A DNA stretch of 64,000 bases from Streptomyces albidoflavus (GTDB lineage Bacteria > Actinomycetota > Actinomycetes > Streptomycetales > Streptomycetaceae). Under the pieces are notes generated by a model, which was given only the letters and a program-made list of their open reading frames with translations, did no database searches and was not told where the DNA came from. The translations under genes were made by a program, and so were the position numbers. The DNA is taken from NCBI RefSeq assembly GCF_000719955.1, contig NZ_JOII01000027.1, positions 1 to 64,000 of the forward strand, in the 5' to 3' direction. Within the stretch, counting starts at the first letter, position 1. The number at the start of each line of letters is the position of its first letter. Shown piece after piece: positions 16,521 to 24,822 of this stretch.

Positions 16521-19328
16521 TCAGCCCACCGAGGAGTACGCGACGACGCCCCGGCGCACCGCGTCGACGGCCTTGCGGGCGCTGCGCGCCACGGTCGAGC
16601 CCTCGGGGGCGGCGGCCGCGATCTGGCCGAGCACGTCGATGACCTGCTTGCACCAGCGGACGAAGTCGCCGGCCGGCATCTCCGCCTCCCGCAGCACCGC
16701 GTCCAGCCCCTTGCCGGAGGCCCACATGTAGGCGGCCCAGGCGAAGCCGAGGTCCGGCTCGCGCTGGCCGACGCCCTCGGTCTGGCTGATGCCGTGCTGC
16801 TCCTCCAGGGCGTCGAGCCGGCCCCAGATGCGCACCATCTCGCCGAGCGCCGACTTGGCCGCGCCGGAGGGCAGCTTCGGCACCACCGCGTCGTCCGCCT
16901 GCCGGGCCTCGAAGACCAGGGCGGAGACACAGGCGGCCAGCTCGGCCGGGCCGAGCCCCTCCCAGACGCCCTCACGCAGGCACTCGGAGGCGAGCAGGTC
17001 CAGCTCGCCGTAGAGCCGGCTCAGCCGCCGCCCGTCCTCGGTGACCTCGTTGCCCCGGAGGTAGCCGAGTTCGGTGAGGAGGTTGACGATGCGGTCGAAG
17101 GTGCGGGCGATGGTGTTGGTGCGGCCCTCGATCCGGCGCTCCAGCTGCCGGGTGTCCCGCTTCAGCCGGTGGTAGCGCTCGGCCCACCGTGCGTGGTCCT
17201 CGCGCTCGTCGCAGCCGTGGCAGGGGTGGGCGCGGATGGCGGTGCGCAGCCGGGCGATCTCGCGGTCGTCGGCGGCGGCCGAGCGCCCCTTGCGGTGCCG
17301 CTTGGGCTCCAGGTGCCCGGCGCGGGTGCGCAGCGCCGAGGCCAGGTCGCGGCGGGACTGCGGCGACCTGGCGTTGAACGACTTGGGCACGCGCATCCGG
17401 TCCAGGGCTTCCACCGGGACCGGGAAGTCCATCGCGGCCAGCCGCTTGACCTGCCGCTCGGCGGTGAGCACCAGCGGGCGGGGCCCGTCGTGATGGTCGA
17501 AGCCGCGGTGGCCGTTGCTGCGGCCGGCGGGCAGCCCCGGGTCGAGGACCAGGGCGAGCCCCGCGTACTTGCCGGTGGGGACGTGGATGATGTCGCCGGG
17601 CCGGAGCTTCTCCAGCGCCCCGGCGGCCTCCGCGCGGCGCTGGCCGGCGCCCTGCCGGGCCAGCTCCGTCTCGCGGTCCTTCAGCTCCCGGCGCAGCCTG
17701 CCGTACTCCTCGAAGTCACCGAGGTGGCAGGTCATCGAGGCCGCGTACCCCTCCAGGCCCTCTTCGTTCCGCTGGACCTGGCGGGAGATGCCGACCACCG
17801 AGCGGTCGGCCTGGAACTGGGCGAAGGAGGTCTCCAGCAGCTCGCGCGAGCGGTGCCGCCCGAACTGGTGCACCAGGTTGACCGCCATGTTGTACGACGG
17901 CTTGAAGCTGGAGCGGAGCGGATACGTGCGCGTCCCGGCCAGGCCGGCCAGGTGCTCCGGGTTCATGGCGCGCTGCCACAGGACCACGGCGTGGCCCTCG
18001 ACGTCGATGCCGCGGCGCCCGGCACGGCCGGTGAGCTGGGTGTACTCGCCGGGGGTGATGTCGGCGTGCTGCTCGCCGTTCCACTTGACGAGCTTCTCCA
18101 GGACGACCGAGCGGGCCGGCATGTTGATGCCCAGCGCGAGCGTCTCGGTGGCGAAGACGGCCTTGACCAGTCCGCGCAGGAACAGCTCCTCGACCACCTC
18201 CTTGAAGGTGGGGAGCATCCCCGCGTGGTGGGCGGCGATGCCGCGCTCCAGCCCTTCCAGCCACTCGAAGTAGCCGAGGACGTGCAGGTCCTCGTCGGGG
18301 ATGGCGGCGGTGCGCTCCTCGACGATCTCGCGGACGGCGGAGCGGGCCGCGTCGTCGTTGAGCCTCAGCCCGGCGTAGAGGCACTGCTGGACGGCGGCCT
18401 CGCAGCCGGCCCGGCTGAAGATGAAGGTGATGGCGGGCAGGAGGTTCTCCGCGTCGAGCCGCTCGATCACCTCGGGCCTGCTCGGCGTCCAGGTGCGCGA
18501 GCGCTGCCGGCGCTCGCGTTCCCGGTCGGCCTCGCGCATGTTCCGGCCGCGGCGGCGGTCCTTCGGGCCGGTGGGGCGGCTGGACTCCAGCCGGGCCATC
18601 CGCAGCAGGTCCGGGTTGACCGCCTTCTTGGCTCCCTCGCCCTCCTCGAAGAGGTCGTACATCCGGCGTCCGGCCAGGACGTGCTGGAAGAGCGGGACCG
18701 GGCGGTGCTCGGAGACGATGACGTCGGTGTCACCGCGGACGGTGTCGAGCCAGTCGCCGAACTCCTCGGCGTTGGAGACGGTGGCCGAGAGCGAGACGAG
18801 CGTCACCGACGGGGGCAGGTGGATGATCACCTCTTCCCAGACGGCGCCCCGGAACCGGTCGGAGAGGTAGTGCACCTCGTCCATGACCACGTACCCGAGG
18901 CCCGTGAGGGTCTGGGAGCCCGCGTACAGCATGTTCCGCAGGACCTCGGTGGTCATGACCACGACGGGGGCGTCCGGGTTGACGCTGTTGTCACCGGTGA
19001 GCAGGCCGACCTTGTCCGCGCCGTACCGCTTGGCGAGGTCGGCGTACTTCTGGTTGGAGAGCGCCTTGATCGGGGTGGTGTAGAAGCACTTCTTGGACTG
19101 GCCGAGTGCCAGGTGGACGGCGAACTCGCCGACGATCGTCTTGCCGGAACCGGTGGGCGCGGCCACCAGGACGCCCTTGCCCTCCTCCAGGGAGCGGCAG
19201 GCGTCGAGCTGGAAAGGGTCGAGGCCGAAGTCGTACATCTCGCGGAAGGAGGCGAGCGCGGTCGCCTCCTCGACGGCGCGCCGCCGCGCCGCCGCGTACC
19301 GCTCGGCCGGGGAGAGGTCCTCTGTCAT
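16521..19328 (-). CDS. helY: DEAD/DEAH-box helicase of the Ski2/Mtr4 type (HelY)
   Basis: This is a 935-residue superfamily 2 helicase. Motif I is AAPTGSGKT (about 56-64), Ia TTPIKALSNQK, II DEVH (VVMDEVHYL), III SLSATVSN and VI QLTGRAGRRGID. A DSHCT domain fills the last about 170 residues (ECLREGVWEGLGPAELAACV). It is expected to unwind RNA or RNA:DNA in an ATP-dependent way, by analogy with Mtr4 and mycobacterial HelY. Its place next to tatC/tatA and pafBC is a conserved actinobacterial arrangement. It starts 75 nt after the lipid kinase gene and probably shares its transcript. Confidence 0.94.
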   Translation of the reverse strand: MTEDLSPAERYAAARRRAVEEATALASFREMYDFGLDPFQLDACRSLEEGKGVLVAAPTGSGKTIVGEFAVHLALGQSKKCFYTTPIKALSNQKYADLAKRYGADKVGLLTGDNSVNPDAPVVVMTTEVLRNMLYAGSQTLTGLGYVVMDEVHYLSDRFRGAVWEEVIIHLPPSVTLVSLSATVSNAEEFGDWLDTVRGDTDVIVSEHRPVPLFQHVLAGRRMYDLFEEGEGAKKAVNPDLLRMARLESSRPTGPKDRRRGRNMREADRERERRQRSRTWTPSRPEVIERLDAENLLPAITFIFSRAGCEAAVQQCLYAGLRLNDDAARSAVREIVEERTAAIPDEDLHVLGYFEWLEGLERGIAAHHAGMLPTFKEVVEELFLRGLVKAVFATETLALGINMPARSVVLEKLVKWNGEQHADITPGEYTQLTGRAGRRGIDVEGHAVVLWQRAMNPEHLAGLAGTRTYPLRSSFKPSYNMAVNLVHQFGRHRSRELLETSFAQFQADRSVVGISRQVQRNEEGLEGYAASMTCHLGDFEEYGRLRRELKDRETELARQGAGQRRAEAAGALEKLRPGDIIHVPTGKYAGLALVLDPGLPAGRSNGHRGFDHHDGPRPLVLTAERQVKRLAAMDFPVPVEALDRMRVPKSFNARSPQSRRDLASALRTRAGHLEPKRHRKGRSAAADDREIARLRTAIRAHPCHGCDEREDHARWAERYHRLKRDTRQLERRIEGRTNTIARTFDRIVNLLTELGYLRGNEVTEDGRRLSRLYGELDLLASECLREGVWEGLGPAELAACVSALVFEARQADDAVVPKLPSGAAKSALGEMVRIWGRLDALEEQHGISQTEGVGQREPDLGFAWAAYMWASGKGLDAVLREAEMPAGDFVRWCKQVIDVLGQIAAAAPEGSTVARSARKAVDAVRRGVVAYSSVG

Positions 19329-19403
19329 CGTGATCCGAGCCTACCCGCCGACTCCGACAGCGGACGATCGATAATCACCACCCGCCCGGCCGGGACCCCC
19401 GCC

Positions 19404-20294
19404 TCAGGGCGCGAGCATCCGGACGGCCCCGGGGACACAGCGGGCGGTGAGCGGCAGCGCGCCCAGCGGCTCACCGTCGGCGTAGCCGGTGATGTCCGGC
19501 GCCTCGACGGTGACCGAGCGGGCGCGGTGGACGGTGACGGCGGGGTGGCTCAGATGGGTGCCCTTGTAGACCTTGGGGAAGACCCGCACCAGCTCGGCGC
19601 GGCTCACCTCGCCCACCACCACCACGTCGAAGAACCCGTCGTCGAGCCGCGCCCCGGCACACATCCGCAGGCCGCCGCCGTACGAGGTGCCGTTGCCGAC
19701 GGCCACGAGGGTGGCGTCCAGGTCGAGGACGGGCCCGTCGTCCAGGGCCAGCTTGAACGGGACGGGCCGGAAGGCGGCCAGCTCGGCGAGGATCGCAAGG
19801 TCGTACTTGAAGCGGCCGGCCGGCAGCCGCATCCGGTTGCCCCGGTCGTTGACCCGGGAGTCGAAGCCCGCGGCGAGGACGGTGCCGAACCAGCGGTCGC
19901 CCACCTGGCCGAGGTCGAGGGGGCGCGGGCCCGGCCCTTCCAGCGTCCGCACCGCGAACCGCGCGGCGGCCTCGGGGTCGCGGACCGGCAGGCCCAGGGT
20001 GCGGGCGAAGTCGTTGCCGGTGCCGACGGCGACCAGGCCGAGCGGGGTGCCGGTCCCGGCCAGCGCCTGGAGGGCGAGCCCGGCGAGCCCGTCGCCGCCG
20101 ACCGCCAGTACCGCGGCGGGCCGGGAGGCGAGGGCCTCACGGAGCCGGCCGGCCGCGTCGTCGGCGTCGGTGCCGAGGACGGTCCTGACCCGGTAGCCGG
20201 CGTCCCGCAGCACCCGGGAGGCGGGCAGGGCCGCCCGGGCGCCGCGTCCGCGGCCCGCCGTGGGGTTGACGAAAAGGATGATCTCGCTGGTCAC
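19404..20294 (-). CDS. Diacylglycerol kinase family lipid kinase (DagK/YegS-like)
   Basis: This 296-residue protein has the DAGK catalytic domain: FVNPTAGRGRGA at the start, the nucleotide-binding motif AVGGDGLAG (GGDG, about 83-86) and VGTGNDFARTLGLP. The C-terminal beta-sandwich carries the AAGFDSRV and VAVGNGTSYGGG motifs. The Asp-rich segment GARLDDGFFDVVVVG is also typical. It would phosphorylate diacylglycerol or a related lipid or sphingoid substrate at the inner membrane face. It lies 16 nt after tatC in the same direction, so a tatC-lipid kinase-helY transcript is likely. Confidence 0.92.
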   Translation of the reverse strand: MTSEIILFVNPTAGRGRGARAALPASRVLRDAGYRVRTVLGTDADDAAGRLREALASRPAAVLAVGGDGLAGLALQALAGTGTPLGLVAVGTGNDFARTLGLPVRDPEAAARFAVRTLEGPGPRPLDLGQVGDRWFGTVLAAGFDSRVNDRGNRMRLPAGRFKYDLAILAELAAFRPVPFKLALDDGPVLDLDATLVAVGNGTSYGGGLRMCAGARLDDGFFDVVVVGEVSRAELVRVFPKVYKGTHLSHPAVTVHRARSVTVEAPDITGYADGEPLGALPLTARCVPGAVRMLAP

Positions 20295-20310
20295 GGCGGG
20301 ACCCTACAGG

Positions 20311-21285
20311 TCAGGTCGCGTCGTCGTAACCGCCGAGTTCCTTGCGGCCGTCGCCTCGTCCCAGTTCGCCGCGGTTCGTCTGCTCGGGCAGGACCGGCGG
20401 GGCGCCGACCGGCTCGATGGCGTCGACCGGCTCGGGGGTGAGGTCGATCTCGGACGCCTCGTCGTCGTCGAGTTCCGCGTCGGGGTTGCCACGCGCCCGC
20501 CTGCGGTCGTTGAGGACGCAGATGCCGAGGGCGAGGAAGTACAGCAGGCAGATGGGCGCGGCCAGCATCAGCATGCTGCCCGGGTCCCCGGTCGGGGTGG
20601 CCACGGCGGCGAAGATGGTGATGCCGAGGACCATCCCGCGCCACCAGGAGCCGAGGCGCTTGGCGGAGAGCACGCCGGTGATGTTGAGGAGGACGAGGAC
20701 CAGCGGCAGCTCGAAGGCGAGGCCGAAGACGATCACCATCCGCATCACCAGGTCGAGGTAGTCGTCGACCGGGAGGAGGTTGAGGACGTTCTCGGGGGTG
20801 AAGTCGAGGAGGATCGTCGCCGTCTGCGGCAGCACCGTGTAGGCGAGGAAGGCGCCGCCGACGAAGAGCGGGACGCCGATGCCGACGAACGAGAGGGCGT
20901 ACTTCTTCTCGTTGCTGTGCAGGCCCGGGGCGAGGAAGGCCCAGAGCTGGAAGAGCCAGAAGGGGCTCGCGAGGACCACGCCGGCGACCAGCGAGACCTT
21001 CAGGGCGATCGTGAAGGGCGCCACCAGACCGTTGAAGGTCATGTCGGCGCACGGATTGCCGTTGTCCTGCGTCGGCGATCCGTCGAGGCAGCCCACCGAC
21101 TCCTGGACCGGCCTCAGCAGCAACTCGATCAGTTCGGTGTAGAAGAACGCGGCCGCGATCGTGATGACGATGATCGCCAGGACGGACTTCAGCAGACGGT
21201 TACGCAGCTCGCGCAGGTGTTCGGCGAGGGGCATCCGCCCCTCGGTGTCCTTCTCCTGCTTCGGCTTGCGGGCAGACCCGAGCAA
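20311..21285 (-). CDS. tatC: Sec-independent protein translocase TatC
   Basis: This 324-residue polytopic protein has the six-helix TatC core. The signal-peptide-binding N-terminus reads MPLAEHLRELRNRLLKS. The conserved LFQLWAFLAPGL and VFGLAFELPLVLVLL segments follow, then the C-terminal helices. The last about 65 residues are acidic and variable. TatC recognises twin-arginine signal peptides of folded proteins. TTG at 21285 is the best visible start, with GAGG upstream. It lies 59 nt after tatA. Candidate substrates in this window include the Mo-oxidoreductase with its RRGF motif. Confidence 0.95.
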   Translation of the reverse strand: MLGSARKPKQEKDTEGRMPLAEHLRELRNRLLKSVLAIIVITIAAAFFYTELIELLLRPVQESVGCLDGSPTQDNGNPCADMTFNGLVAPFTIALKVSLVAGVVLASPFWLFQLWAFLAPGLHSNEKKYALSFVGIGVPLFVGGAFLAYTVLPQTATILLDFTPENVLNLLPVDDYLDLVMRMVIVFGLAFELPLVLVLLNITGVLSAKRLGSWWRGMVLGITIFAAVATPTGDPGSMLMLAAPICLLYFLALGICVLNDRRRARGNPDAELDDDEASEIDLTPEPVDAIEPVGAPPVLPEQTNRGELGRGDGRKELGGYDDAT

Positions 21286-21344
21286 CCCACGTCCCTCGTC
21301 TCGTTACGAACAGGCGGAGCCGGCGGCCCGCCGTGGTGATGGCG

Positions 21345-21641
21345 TCAGCTCTGCGGGGTGCGGTTCTGCTCGTTGACCGGGCGGGAGCTGGAGACGTCGC
21401 CCGGCGCGGCCTGGATGGTGCGGGCCGTCGTCGACTGCGGGGTCTGGGCGTCCGGAGCGGCGGCGGCCTCGGCCTGGCCCTCCTGGGAGCCGTCCTTCTT
21501 CATCGCCTTCGCCTCGCTCTTGAGGATGCGGGCGGACTTGCCGAGGGAACGCGCCATGTCGGGAAGCTTCTTGGCTCCGAAGAGGAGCAGGATGACGACG
21601 ACGATCAGGAGGATCTCTAGGGGCTTCAGGTTGCCGATCAT
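21345..21641 (-). CDS. tatA: Twin-arginine translocase subunit TatA
   Basis: This 98-residue protein starts with a membrane helix (PLEILLIVVVILLLFGA). It continues with the diagnostic FGAKKLPDMARSLGKSARILK amphipathic region, here described in pieces: the FG hinge, KKLPD, then the amphipathic helix to about residue 45. A Glu/Ala/Gln-rich soluble tail follows. TatA oligomerises with TatC to move folded proteins across the membrane. The 227-base gap upstream should hold the tatAC promoter. Confidence 0.95.
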   Translation of the reverse strand: MIGNLKPLEILLIVVVILLLFGAKKLPDMARSLGKSARILKSEAKAMKKDGSQEGQAEAAAAPDAQTPQSTTARTIQAAPGDVSSSRPVNEQNRTPQS

Positions 21642-21868
21642 TGCGATTCCTTCTCACCGAGGCGGCTGGGGGGTGGAGCTGCCGCACACGGCTGGACGGG
21701 GTCCGGCCGTCGCGCGCAGCGATCGTAACCCGCGTGGGTAAACGCGGGGCAATGCCCGTGCAGACACCAGGTCGCGGCCGGGTGCCTCGGGCCCGGCCGC
21801 CGCCGTCTCAGCGTACTCCCTGCCCGTTTGCGGGAGCAGAGGGCGTTGGGGTACGGGAAAACGCGAGC

Positions 21869-22063
21869 TCAGCGGGGTGGGGGCAGGCGCGTGGCGGCCC
21901 GTTCCAGCTCCTCGGCGGCCGTGTTGATCCGCGCGGAGGTCTCCGCGACCTGCCGGGCGAGCCGTCGCACCTCCAGGAAGACGCGTACCGCGAGCACCCC
22001 GAGGACCGCGAGTCCGGCGAACCCGAGCACCACCGCCACCATCGGCCAGACCATGTCCGTCAT
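21869..22063 (-). CDS. Small conserved membrane protein of unknown function
   Basis: This is a 64-residue protein. One N-terminal membrane helix (VAVVLGFAGLAVLGVLAVRV, about 9-28) leads into an amphipathic, likely coiled-coil helix (LARQVAETSARINTAAEELERAA). The overall shape resembles DUF948-type membrane proteins. It lies 7 nt after the zinc-ribbon gene, so a pafB-pafC-zinc ribbon-this gene operon is likely. I do not recognise a function. Confidence 0.75.
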   Translation of the reverse strand: MTDMVWPMVAVVLGFAGLAVLGVLAVRVFLEVRRLARQVAETSARINTAAEELERAATRLPPPR

Positions 22064-22070
22064 CCCCGCA

Positions 22071-22322
22071 TCAGTTCCTCACCGGCGTCTGCGGCTGCGG
22101 CGCGCCCGCGGCCAGCCGCAGCGTCCGCACGCCGCCCCGGGTCAGCAGTTCCACGATCCGCTCCCCCGCCGGCTTGCGGACGGCGCTGTCGCAGGCCGGG
22201 CAGGTGAAGGAGTAGAAGGTGGTGCGGCGGCTGCCGCCGATGGCCAGCCGCAGCGCGCCGGCGGCCAGCTCGAAGCGGGAGCGGCAGTCCGGGCAGGCGG
22301 CCTTGAAGAGGACCCCGCTCAC
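22071..22322 (-). CDS. Small zinc-ribbon protein coupled to pafC
   Basis: This 83-residue protein has two CxxC pairs (CPDC at about residues 10-13 and CPAC at about 39-42) that form a zinc ribbon. A C-terminal region follows with VELLTRGGVRTLRLAAG. The GTG at 22322 overlaps the pafC stop codon by GTGA, so it is translated together with pafC. Function is unknown; the context suggests a nucleic-acid or protein-binding accessory. The longer open frame running upstream is a shadow of pafC. Confidence 0.8.
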   Translation of the reverse strand: MSGVLFKAACPDCRSRFELAAGALRLAIGGSRRTTFYSFTCPACDSAVRKPAGERIVELLTRGGVRTLRLAAGAPQPQTPVRN

Positions 22323-23281
22323 GGCTGGGCCTCGTAGGCGGCGAGGGCGTCGCGGGCGGCGGCGCGGGCGCTGTCGGCGAGGCCGGCGGGGGCGGTGATC
22401 CGCCCGTCGCGGCCGAGCCGCAGGGCGAGGCGGCGCAGCGAGGCGGGGTCGGGGGTGCGCAGCGTGATGCGCAGGCCGCCGTCGGGCAGCTCCTCGGCGC
22501 TGTCGTGCGGGTAGTACTCGGCGACCCAGCGGCCGCCCGGCCCGACCTCGATGACGACCTCGGGGTCGTCGGCGGAGGGCTGGACCAGGCCGGCGGAGAG
22601 GTCGCGGACCTCGATCTCGGGCGGGGCGGAGACCTCGTCGAGGACGCGGATCTCGGCGACCCGGTCGAGGCGGAAGGTGCGCCGGTCCTCGGAGAGGCGG
22701 CACCAGGCTTCCATGTAGGTGTGGCCGACGGTGAAGAGGCGGATCGGGTCCACCTCGCGCTCGGTCAGCTCGTCGCGGGCGGGCGAGTAGTACCGCAGCC
22801 ACAGGCGGCGGCGCTCGGAGATGGCCCGGTCCACGTCGGCGAAGACGCCGCCCTCGGCCTCGAAGGTGACCGAGAGGCGGGAGCTGGAGGCGGCGGCCTC
22901 GCCGGCGGCGGCCTCCAGCTTGGCGGTCACCCGCAGCAGGGCCTGCCGGTCGCCCTCGCGCAGGCCCGGCAGGGTGGAGACGGCCCGCGCCGCCACCAGC
23001 AGGGCGGTGGCCTCGTCGGCGGCGAGCCGCAGGGGGGCCGCCACGTCGTCCGGGTTGTGCCACCAGATGCGGTCGCCGTCGGTGTCGATGTCGAGCAGGT
23101 CGCCGCCGCGGAAGCTGGTGCCGCACAGCGGCAGCACGTCGAGGTCGGAGATCAGCTCCGCCTCGCTGACGCCGAAGGCCCGCGCCACGTCGGCGACGTG
23201 GGCGCCGGGGCGCTCGCGCAGGTAGGTGACGAGCGACAGCATCCGCCGCGTCCGGTCGATGGCATTGGCCTGGGCCGCCAT
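22319..23281 (-). CDS. pafC: WYL-domain transcriptional regulator PafC
   Basis: This 320-residue protein has an N-terminal winged HTH (about 8-70: RTRRMLSLVTYLRERPG, HVADVARAFGVSEAEL), a central WYL domain (RRLWLRYYSPARDE, VDPIRLFTVGHTYMEAWC) and a C-terminal WCX extension. With PafB it forms the activator of the LexA-independent DNA-damage response in actinobacteria. The ATG at 23281 has GGGAG 5 nt upstream, which rules out the longer frame. It lies 10 nt after pafB. Confidence 0.93.
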   Translation of the reverse strand: MAAQANAIDRTRRMLSLVTYLRERPGAHVADVARAFGVSEAELISDLDVLPLCGTSFRGGDLLDIDTDGDRIWWHNPDDVAAPLRLAADEATALLVAARAVSTLPGLREGDRQALLRVTAKLEAAAGEAAASSSRLSVTFEAEGGVFADVDRAISERRRLWLRYYSPARDELTEREVDPIRLFTVGHTYMEAWCRLSEDRRTFRLDRVAEIRVLDEVSAPPEIEVRDLSAGLVQPSADDPEVVIEVGPGGRWVAEYYPHDSAEELPDGGLRITLRTPDPASLRRLALRLGRDGRITAPAGLADSARAAARDALAAYEAQP

Positions 23282-23291
23282 GGTTACTCCC

Positions 23292-24245
23292 TCAGTCCTT
23301 CGCCACGGCACGGAGCCGGTCGATCACGTCGGCCCGCAGTTCGGCCGGTTCCTGCACCACCACGTCGGGCCCGTACTCGACGAGCGAGGCGTCCAGCCCG
23401 TGGCCGTAGGGGATCTCCAGCTCGTCCCAGCCCTCGCCGAGCGGCGTCACCGAGCGGGCCTTGGCGCGCAACGGGTACCCGGCGCCGGAGCGCAGCCGGA
23501 TGACGGCGGTGCCCTCGGCGCTCTCCCCGGCCCAGCCCGCCACGGTCTCGCGGACGGTGACGACGTCGGGCACGTCGGCGGTGAAGCCGCCGGAGCGGGT
23601 GCGGACCTTGCCGGTGATGCGGGAGAGCCGGAAGACGCGCTCGGCGCCACGGTCCCGGTCGAAGCCGGCCAGGTACCAGTGGCCGCGCCAGCACTCCAGC
23701 GCCCAGGGCTCGACCTGGCGGGGGGCGGGCTGCACCGCGTTGGCCTTGCGGTAGTCGAAGACGACCGGGCGGCGGTCGCGGCAGGCCAGCATCAGCGGTT
23801 CGAAGGCGGACTCGTGGACCGGGATGTGCGGTTCGAGGGCGGAGTTCCCGGCGAAGGGGTCCGCGTCGTCGGGGAGCCCGGCCGCGCGCAGCTTGTGGAG
23901 CGCGCCGCTGGCGGCGCCGGCCAGCCGGGCCTGCTGCCAGACCTTGGCGGCGAGGCCGAGGGCTGCGGCCTCCTCGGCGTCGAGGGTGAGCGGCGGGAGG
24001 CGGTTGGAGTCGCGGCGGGCGTGGTAGCCGACCTCGCCGTCGATGTTGTCCACAGTCTCGATGACCAGTCCGAGCTCGCGCAGGTCGTCCTTGTCCCGCT
24101 CGAACATGCGGTTGAAGGAGTCGTCGTTGCCCGCTTCGAGGTACGCCTCGATGGAGCCCCGGAGCTCTCGTTTGGACAGGGGGCGCCGGGTCCCGAGCAG
24201 ACACAGTGCCAGGTTCATCAGCCGCTCGGCCTTGGCAATCGCCAT
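23292..24245 (-). CDS. pafB: WYL-domain transcriptional regulator PafB
   Basis: This is a 317-residue partner and paralogue of PafC. The N-terminal HTH contains ERLMNLALCLLGTRRPLSKR. The WYL domain contains RRPVVFDYRKANA and PWALECWRGHWYLAGFD. PafBC responds to single-stranded DNA or replication stress and activates genes such as recA. Although named for neighbouring pafA, it is a DNA-damage regulator rather than part of the Pup ligase. Here pafA is separated from pafBC by two FKBP genes. I use the ATG at 24245, which has an AAAGGG-like site upstream; the longer open frame is not supported. Confidence 0.93.
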   Translation of the reverse strand: MAIAKAERLMNLALCLLGTRRPLSKRELRGSIEAYLEAGNDDSFNRMFERDKDDLRELGLVIETVDNIDGEVGYHARRDSNRLPPLTLDAEEAAALGLAAKVWQQARLAGAASGALHKLRAAGLPDDADPFAGNSALEPHIPVHESAFEPLMLACRDRRPVVFDYRKANAVQPAPRQVEPWALECWRGHWYLAGFDRDRGAERVFRLSRITGKVRTRSGGFTADVPDVVTVRETVAGWAGESAEGTAVIRLRSGAGYPLRAKARSVTPLGEGWDELEIPYGHGLDASLVEYGPDVVVQEPAELRADVIDRLRAVAKD

Positions 24246-24312
24246 CGACGCCCTTTCTGGTGGTCCTTCGACGGACGACCGTACCGCCCCGGGGTGTCGC
24301 GGCCAAAGCGGA

Positions 24313-24338
24313 GGGCCCATGCCTGACGGCATGGGCCC
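24313..24338 (-). terminator. Terminator after the cytoplasmic FKBP gene
   Basis: An 11-bp perfect stem (24313-24323 with 24328-24338) with a 4-base loop lies 20 nt after the FKBP stop codon on the minus strand. Confidence 0.75.
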
Positions 24339-24357
24339 TGGAGTTGACCGCTTGGGA

Positions 24358-24732
24358 TCAGACCGCGACCAGGTCGCAGACGAAGATCAGCGTCTCGCCG
24401 GGGGCGATCCGCCCGCCACCCGCGCCACGGTCGCCGTAGGCGAGGTGGGCGGGGATGGTCAGCTGGCGGCGGCCGCCGACCTTCATGCCCTGGACGCCCT
24501 GGTCCCAGCCGGCGATGACCTGTCCGGCACCGAGCTGGAAGCCGAGCGGCGTGCCGCGGTTCCAGCTCGCGTCGAACTCCTCACCGGTGGAGAAGGCCAC
24601 GCCCACGTAGTGGACCTGGACGGTGTCGCCGGCCTTGGCGACCGGGCCGTCGCCCTCCCAGATGTCCTTGATCTCCAGGTCCGCCGGGGGCTCGCCACCT
24701 GGGAAGTCGACCTCGGGCTTGTCGATGCTCAC
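24358..24732 (-). CDS. FKBP-type peptidyl-prolyl cis-trans isomerase (cytoplasmic)
   Basis: This single-domain 124-residue FKBP has a full set of active-site features: VHYVGV, EFDASW, GFQLG, VIAGWDQGVQG, AYGDRG and the final strand TLIFVCDLV. No signal peptide is present. The GTG at 24732 is preceded by CAGGAG at 6 nt, so the longer frame is not used. It should catalyse proline isomerisation during folding. It lies 90 nt after a secreted FKBP lipoprotein and may share its transcript. Confidence 0.95.
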   Translation of the reverse strand: MSIDKPEVDFPGGEPPADLEIKDIWEGDGPVAKAGDTVQVHYVGVAFSTGEEFDASWNRGTPLGFQLGAGQVIAGWDQGVQGMKVGGRRQLTIPAHLAYGDRGAGGGRIAPGETLIFVCDLVAV

Positions 24733-24822
24733 GTAAGACTCCTGCTTCTGTACTTTCGGGCAACCGGGACAGTCTGCCACCGCGGGGCGGGCGGCGCGCA
24801 CACCCCCCGCCCCGGGTCAGGC

